From: Dasypus novemcinctus
Taxonomy: Eukaryota; Chordata; Mammalia; Cingulata; Dasypodidae
Reading direction: 5' to 3'
Assembly (NCBI RefSeq): GCF_030445035.2
Contig: NC_080673.1
Coordinates: 39,800,365 to 39,864,364, forward strand
DNA length: 64,000 nt
Program-made: the position numbers and the translations under genes
Part shown: in pieces, positions 57,710 through 64,000 of the stretch
Layout: each line of letters begins with the position of its first letter
Numbering within the stretch: position 1 is the first letter of the stretch
The notes under the pieces: model-generated
Seen by the model: the letters and a program-made list of their open reading frames with translations, nothing else
Told to the model about the DNA's origin: nothing
Database searches by the model: none

Positions 57710-58144
57710 CTATTTTTTTTTTTAAGATTTATTTATTCTATTTATTTCTCTCCCCTTCCTCTTCGCCCCACCCCGCCCTAGTTTTCTGTTCTCTGTGTCT
57801 ATTTGCTGCATGTTCTTTTGTCTGCTTCTGTTGTTGTCAGAGGCACGGGAATTTGTGTTTCTTTTTTTGTTGCATCACCTTGTTGTGTCAACTCTCCGTG
57901 TGTGTGGAGACATCCTGAACAGGCTGCACTTTCTTTCACGCTGGGCGGCTCTCCTTAGGGGGCACACTCCCTGCGTGTGGGGCTCCCCTACACGGGGGAC
58001 ACCCCTGTGTGGCAGGGCACTCCTTGCGCGCATCAGCACTGCGCATGGGCCAGCTCCACATGGGTCGAAGAGGCCCGGGGTTTGAACCGGGGACCTCCCA
58101 TGTGGTAGGCGGACGCCCTAACCACTGGGCCAAGTCCACTTCCC
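57710..58144 (-). mobile_element. DAS-III-type SINE with TSD
   Basis: Reverse copy between TRIM2 exons. Flanks agagcacgtctattt (57701-57715) and ggagcacatctgttt (58146-58160) are the diverged duplication. Confidence 0.9.
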
Positions 58145-59729
58145 AGGAGCACATCTGTTTATTACTGTCTTCCTATAGGCGAGTTGGGCCTTTGCTGGTC
58201 TTTGCACTGTCAGGGTCTATCTGGGTTTTCTTGTTGTTGAAAGCCCTGTAGTTAAGTGAATGATGCCTCTATAAAGTGAGTGACGGTGGTGCAGGAGGTA
58301 TGAGAAGGGCCTTCGTTCTCCTTCTACAGCTATACTCATCATACAGCACTGGTACAGCAACCTGGGAAGAATGGTCACAACCCCCAATCCCCACTGCCTC
58401 TTTGCTCTCTATTTCCCTCTGCTACTGCCCATCTGGATTGGCTTTTCCCAATATTTTCAATTTTTCACCAAGGTACCTCCTTAGAGAGTTGTGGTGGTAG
58501 AGAATGCTGCTTATCCATATGGGCAAGAGGCGGGGTTGGCCCTCTACCACTATGGGAGAGAAGCCGTGGCAGGAAGTGGCTTCAGAAGTGAGCCATGGTG
58601 GACACACTTTTCCCTCATCCTGCCCCCATCACCATAGCCCACTGTGCACTACTCTTGCCCCAGGGATTTGGTACCTGTAAAAAAGGAAACAGCCTTTCCA
58701 TTTACGAAGTTAAAGATATCCTCCAGGACAAGTAGGGGAAATGAAGCCGCAAAAAGACTTTTAACACCTTTGAGTGCTGAAAATCATACCCCTTATCTGG
58801 CTATTCCAATTGTCAACACTGACAAATTTGTCTTATCTTTAGTTGCTCAAAAATTGTCTCTAAGTGCTTCCCCAACTTTGGTCAGTGGCATACCACCTAT
58901 GCTATTTCCTTACTATTTTTCTTGTAAATTGACTCACTTAAAAATGTTTAAATGAACGTATTCACTAGGAGAACTTTACATCATTTCTCTAAGTGGAAAC
59001 CAGTATCACTTGATGTAAACGGAAGGTAATCCTGAAAATAAATACATAACTTCTTGATGAGTGCACTGCCCATGAACACCTGGTATACCTTCCTTCAATG
59101 TAATATGCTTCACACTTTGAGAAACCATGGTCTAGAATATTCCTAAATACTTTTTTATTATGGTAAGTGGGAAATTTGTTCTGAAGCACCCATAATAAGG
59201 GTCAAATCTTTCTCTCCCTATACCTAGTAAGAGGAACTATATTATTGGGGTAGTGGTAATCTTTCTAAATAACACCAAGGATATGAAAGCATTCTGAGTA
59301 TGAAATATTCATGAATATAAATTAGGGCTATACCCCCTCTAAACTTATAACAAAGTTCCAATATATAATTTTGTTTTAAAGACCTTATAATGCAGAAAAC
59401 TCACAAAATGATATATTTTAACTTATTAAAAAGCCATGAAATATTGTTTCCCAAAGCATAATTGCTTTTAAAATTAATTTTCAAGCCAATTCCATTTACA
59501 ACAGTTTCAAATTAAAAAACTTACTGCCACTATATTTTGTTCCATTATCTGAACATCCAAAATCTGTAGGTCTAAACATTAAAGATGCATCTTTAAGCAG
59601 AAGCAAAACCTATGCTTTTAGGTTGACTCCCTTAGGTTCTGTGTATGTGTGAATAGTACATTATAATCCCCCCCCCCCCATTTCTCAATAAAAGCAGTTA
59701 AAAGTTAACAACTGATGTTTTTATAGTAC

Positions 59730-59800
59730 CTTGACAGAATGGTTATGGAAATCTGTAACAATAATTTCATTATTGCTATTTACAGCTGCAAAATGGGGAC
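59730..59800 (-). CDS. TRIM2: TRIM2 NHL-repeat exon (3rd from the end)
   Basis: This 71-bp exon lies between acceptor tttattgcag and donor gtactata. Its first two bases complete the Gly codon split by the previous intron. The 23 codons that follow read [20 protein letters not shown] then SVK, the core of an NHL blade. It ends in phase 0 and joins to VFNQEG of the next exon. Confidence 0.94.
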
Positions 59801-60915
59801 CTGCAATAAAGATGGAAAAAAACGTGAGGACCATAACAACAAAAATAATTACAACAATATAGCAGTTACTGTTTAAAAAAAAGAAAAAGAAAAAAGCAAC
59901 ACCACCACTTAGTTATTTAAGAAAGAAGGCTGACGAATCATAGACTCAGTCCTTGAAAAATCATCCAACTGATTTTTGGCTCCAGATAGCACAGATCCTA
60001 TGCTATTCTACTCTTGTGACTCTCTACTTTGACTTCCTCCAGAATTTCTAGCAGCCCTAAGGGAGAGGGATAAGCGATAAGCATCAGAATTCATTCTCCA
60101 CCACCATCTGAAAGTCACACCTGCTGGCTTCCCCGAGTCTGTCTTAGTCATTGCAGGGTCCTCGGCTCCCACTGAGGAAAGACAGTAAAGATGGTAACTC
60201 TGAGCATTGGGGAAAAGACTCCCATATATTAAAAAAAAAAAAAAAAGAGCAAAAATCCCATGCCTTATAATTTTGGGTGGCATTCAGAACTTAGCAGGAC
60301 TGGAGACAAAGCATAAAGGGAGATTATGCAAAATAATGTTAAATGCAAAAAGCATCCTTTTAAAAGGAAAACTTAATAAATTGTTTTCAGCTTCTCCTTG
60401 CAGAAGTGATAACCTAAGAAAGCTTGTGATTGCAAAGTGGTACTTTAAGAAAGAGAGGCAAAAGAGACTGCCCTCCCCGTACTCATCAGTATTCTCAGTT
60501 CTTGCTCTTTTATAATCTCTTGGAAAGATGAAAAAAATTCTCATGCAGAGGCTCTTCAGATAAAACTACAGACATGGGAAACAGGAGTTACTTCATTGAT
60601 CCTCAAATATTTTTATTTAAAAAATAGTATTTTACTTTTAAAACCATCTTTTATTTAAATTAATATTCTAGGATTAGACTTCTGAATTGTAAACTGCCAC
60701 CAATAAAAAGCACGCCTCAATTGCAGTTCAACTTACTGCCAGTGGAGGAATTGAGAAGCATCTAACCATGCGTGTGCTTAAATTTTATCCCTAGCATCTT
60801 TGCCAAAGACAGCAAACACACCGGGGTTGTGGTGTCATCAACATGCTCCAATATCATGCAAATGTGAGCAGAAGAGGCATAAAAAAGGGGCATTACATAT
60901 TACCATCGAGTGTAC

Positions 60916-61084
60916 CTGCAAACTGCCTGTCCCCATTTCCTCGGCTACCAAACCTGGTGACTATTTTCCCATTTGGCTGGAAAATAAACACACAGCACGC
61001 CTTGTTGTCCACCACAATAATGTGCCCGTTGCGGTCCACGGAAACTCCTTTGGGCCCCATCAATTTTCCTGATCCAATTTTTGT
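60916..61084 (-). CDS. TRIM2: TRIM2 NHL-repeat exon (4th from the end)
   Basis: This 169-bp exon follows acceptor gtttctaacag and ends at donor gtacact. It encodes 56 residues starting [20 protein letters not shown] and ending RQFA, plus the first base of a Gly codon. It contains one NHL blade ([20 protein letters not shown]) and the [11 protein letters not shown] linker to the next. The frame is uninterrupted. The preceding TRIM2 exon, expected to end in a phase-0 Lys codon, was not found between 61085 and 64000. Confidence 0.95.
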
Positions 61085-61364
61085 CTGTTAGAAACAAGTA
61101 TAGAAATCAAGCACAGACATCAAAGTTTAAAACACTACAGAACATGAAGATAGACATCTGTTTTAATAAACATTGACTTGTTAATGTTCAAACAGGAGTG
61201 CCCAGCTACGCACAGATCTCAACGACTTCTCTTTTGGAAAACTGTCTTTCTCACATCCATTATCTACTACTGCTATTGAAATAAGATTCTTAAGTGTTTT
61301 AGGGATTGCCACCAAAAATCTTCTAAAATCCCCTTAACCGGGGTCATAGTTTCCTTCTGAAGAA

Positions 61365-61435
61365 GCAGTAGGGTGAAATGAAAGACCATTGGAACAGGAG
61401 CCAGAAGACCTGTCCTGCTTCTGTTGCTTGCTGTG
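61365..61435 (+). repeat. MIR fragment
   Basis: 'aggagccagaagacctgtcc' and 'gttgcttgctgtg' follow the MIR core. Confidence 0.5.
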
Positions 61436-61893
61436 GACACACCTGGTATAACACAAAAGGATTTAGTTTCCTTGAACTTCAGATTATATATGTATCTCTA
61501 TATATCTATATATATATAAATATGTTAAACAGGCAAGGATGACTTTACTGAAGGGCTGCCATAGCAAGGAAGAATATAGAACACAACTTCACTGAAACAG
61601 AGGACAAGCTTTTTTTATTTTTTTAATTGACGACCAAGCTTATCCATGAATAACTGACATAGGAATTCTTACACTAAGACATAGTCTACAAGTGCATTGA
61701 AAGAATGCCTTGTCCAAGAGCTTGTTTTAGAAATGGAAGCTATCATTATAATTTACATATTAATAGATCAAATTAGAAATCTTTGATTATCTCCATAAGT
61801 GCTGAAAAGGTACTGGATAAAATTCAGTATTGAGTCTTGACACACCTGGTACAGCATAAACGGATTTGGTTTCCTTGAATTATAGATCATATA
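61436..61893 (+). repeat. Local 55-bp direct repeat pair in a TRIM2 intron
   Basis: 61436-61490 and 61839-61893 align without gaps with 9 mismatches in 55 (7 transitions). Both begin gacacacctggta and share gtttccttga. The intervening 350 bp is unrelated and contains a TA-rich simple repeat. Confidence 0.8.
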
Positions 61894-62049
61894 CTTCTTA
61901 AAAGCTGAAAAGTGGTTTCAGTACTTTTTAGTGGTATTTTTGGAACATGTACTAAGCAAAATAATGCAGGTAAAGCATTTAGTTAAGAGTATGGCAAATA
62001 TTAAGCAGGTTACTAAAGGGAAGCTATCATTGTCTTCAGCCCCCCAACT

Positions 62050-62155
62050 TGACTAGAATTAAACTCCATGCAGGCAGGGGTTGTATGTTTTATCTGCCAC
62101 TATGTCCTTGGGCACTTCTTGGTACACAGTGGGTACTCAACAACTATTTGTTGAA
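62050..62155 (+). repeat. L2 3' end fragment
   Basis: 'actccatgcaggcaggggtt', 'ggtacacagtgggtactcaa' and 'caactatttgttga' are the L2 3' end pattern. Confidence 0.7.
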
Positions 62156-63147
62156 TATACTAATGAAAAAAAAATTAGATTTATAATAAGGGTAATTATG
62201 ATGATTAAGTGGCCCCAGTTTTCACAGCATTTTTAAATGGAAGAAAAGCATTTGATTTCTATAAACCATAAATCAGATGCTGTTTAAATTTTATTCATTT
62301 TTCTAAGAAGCCTATATAGTGTGTGCACAAAAGGCATTTTGCATGAGATGCACATCTTATACCGTTATCTTGTAATCTTCTAGCTCTATTTTCCAGAGTA
62401 CTTACAAGCAAGTGTTCACTCCTTCCCCCATGTACTCAACTACAGACCTTGACTGAGCGCCCACATGGACTGATACTGTGTTCGAGATACTTGGTAATCA
62501 AAGACAAATAAGTTACAGCTCCTGCACTCACAAATGTTTCAGTCTCACTGCAGAGACAAACGTGCCTACTTTTAAAAATGCCTTGTGTTTCTGATTGTAC
62601 TCTTTGGATGGATTTATGCTTTTTTAATATTTATCAATAAAATTGGAAAAAAAAAAAAGCCTGGTATTGAGTTTTCAATTTGGTAGATTTGGGAGAATTC
62701 AGACAGGCCACCTCAGAAGGCACGTGAACAAGGACTTGAGCCAGGGAGCACACAGGCAAGGGAACAGCCGGTAAGCGTGCCCAAGTGAGGAGGAGCAGAA
62801 GGACTGCGGTTCCTCCCAGGCTGAAAACTCAGAGGGAAGTTGATCTACCGTGTGTTCTTTTGAAAGAGCTCTCAGATATTTTATTGCAGAAAGCAAGGCC
62901 CAGTCTGAGCCTGCTTAAATGTGCTCTACATGCATACAGATTTCGGTTATATTGCATACATACATCTGGAAGGAAAAATAAACCAAATTGTGTTTACACC
63001 TAGAAAGTGGGAATGGTGGGCTTTACCCTTCAGTAGTTTCATTTTAAAAATCTATTTGCATGTATTACTTTTTAAATTAAAAAATAAAATCCAGAAAAGT
63101 ACACTGTCATAAATTCTGTGTTAGTCTTATTTTCTCCCTGTATACCA

Positions 63148-63462
63148 GTGCTGCCTAATAGAAATATAATGGGAGACCCACATATGTAATTTTTAGTTTT
63201 CTAGTAGCCACATTAAAAAAAGTAAAAAGAAACAGGGGAAATTATATGAATTATACATTTCATTTAACCCTAATAGATGCAAAATGGTATCATTTCAACA
63301 TGTAATCAATATAAAATTATTAATTATTATTTGGACCAAGTCTTTGAAATCCAGTGTATATGTTATACTTATAACACATCTCGATTCAAACCAGCCCCAT
63401 TTCAAGCACTCAATACCCACATGTGGCCAGTGGCTACTGTATTGGACAGTGTAACTGTTTAT
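63148..63462 (+). mobile_element. hAT-Charlie MER-type element
   Basis: Starts 'cagtgctgcctaatagaaat' and ends 'ggctactgtattggacagtg', roughly inverse ends. The interior matches the common 'ctagtagccacattaaaaaa', 'catttcaacatgtaatcaat' and 'ctttgaaatccagtgtatat' family (MER33/MER3-like). Confidence 0.7.
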
Positions 63463-64000
63463 TTCTGGGATCTCATCTGTGCTTACAGCATCAAATATCA
63501 CCCTTACATGCAAGATTCCCACCCCCAAATCTCTAGGCATGGCCTGTTTTATAAATTGTTACCTTAGACTCAACCAATGTCAAAACAAATGCAATTTCTT
63601 CATTTCCATCATTTAAAAAATAAAGATAAAAGAAAAAAAAAAAAATAAAGAAAACCCAAACTAGCACCTCCTGATTTCCTCATTTCTTATATGATACCAC
63701 AGTTCTTTCCAGTCACCCTGGATCAGAATTTCAGAACAATATTCATCCTTTCCTTCACCAGTTTAGACCTCAGGTTTCTCATCTGTAAAATGGCAGCTAG
63801 AGTGTTTACTTCTCAGGTTATTCAGACTTCCTGAAAGAAGAAAGGAAAACGCGCCCCCACCCATCCAGCTGATACATCTGAACTACAAGATTATTTTCTT
63901 TCCCAACAGAGACATGGAGATACACTGAAAAGAGTTTAAGGAGAGTGGGATGGGGAACATATCTATAGTGGAGGTTCAGACTTTAGATGATACTTACATG

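Larger units (their letters stand above)
42050..61084 (-). other. TRIM2: TRIM2 gene, 3' portion (partial; continues beyond right edge)
   Basis: Four minus-strand exons join in phase to encode the C-terminal NHL-repeat beta-propeller of TRIM2, ending in the family's VYRYLQ tail and a stop. TRIM2 is a RING-type E3 ubiquitin ligase (RING, B-box, coiled coil, filamin domain, six NHL blades) that acts in neurons, with neurofilament light chain as a known substrate. About 177 C-terminal residues are encoded here; RING through filamin and the first NHL repeats lie to the right. The choice of TRIM2 over paralogue TRIM3 rests on recalled differences near the end (SADPLY and [10 protein letters not shown]), and on MND1 as downstream neighbour. 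Introns are about 1.1, 4.1 and 9.0 kb. Confidence 0.93.

Noticed and set aside
63990-64000. Possible TRIM2 splice donor at the right edge (minus strand CAT|gtaagta)
   Set aside because: The preceding TRIM2 exon should end in a Lys codon in phase 0, which CAT does not give. No coding sequence can be read beyond the edge.
1-64000. CRISPR array, tRNA gene, or prokaryotic-type system
   Set aside because: No regularly spaced repeats of that kind occur. tRNA-like A and B boxes are all in SINE heads. The window is clearly mammalian.

Overview
This is a mammalian nuclear genomic window holding parts of two genes, both on the minus strand. The organism is most likely a xenarthran, and probably an armadillo (Dasypus type). 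The main reason is about 20 copies of a tRNA-Ala-derived SINE of the DAS type, with its gggaagcagacttggcccag head and (TAAA)n/poly(A) tail. The species call is inference; the coding calls rest on exon-by-exon reading with matching splice phases.

Layout. (1) 1-16.6 kb is the 5' part of MND1 on the minus strand. Exon 1 consists of 5'UTR plus the bare ATG at 16549-16551 and lies in a CpG island. Exon 2 is 6773-6838, exon 3 is 5068-5125 and exon 4 is 3711-3859; the later exons lie left of the window. The introns hold a Tigger1 DNA transposon relic (9635-11950), an L2, a hAT MITE with a perfect 8-bp target duplication, DAS SINEs and a CpG-rich solo LTR inside a SINE tail. (2) 16.9-42 kb is intergenic space between MND1 and TRIM2. 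It is mostly LINE-1, in at least three lineages, two of which show tandem promoter-like monomers. It also has ERV-type LTRs, DAS SINEs, L2/MIR fragments and a retroposed U1 snRNA copy. (3) 42-61 kb is the 3' part of TRIM2 on the minus strand: four exons encoding the C-terminal NHL beta-propeller (60916-61084, 59730-59800, 55460-55600, 46352-46504) and a long, mostly repeat-free 3'UTR reaching about 42 kb. The last TRIM2 intron is largely one old LINE-1 riddled with DAS SINEs. (4) 61.1-64 kb is an upstream TRIM2 intron with MIR, L2 and hAT fragments.

TRIM2 is a neuronal E3 ubiquitin ligase and MND1 is the meiotic HOP2 partner. They are neighbours in the same orientation in other mammals, so the window looks like conserved synteny and not a shared pathway. 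No CRISPR array, operon or prokaryotic gene system is present. The less ordinary signals are all in mobile DNA: L1 5' and 3' UTRs built from tandem units, LTRs with variable numbers of CCAAT-box units, SINE dimers that moved as one unit, a SINE copy with an apparent 3' transduction, and a 55-bp local duplication in a TRIM2 intron.
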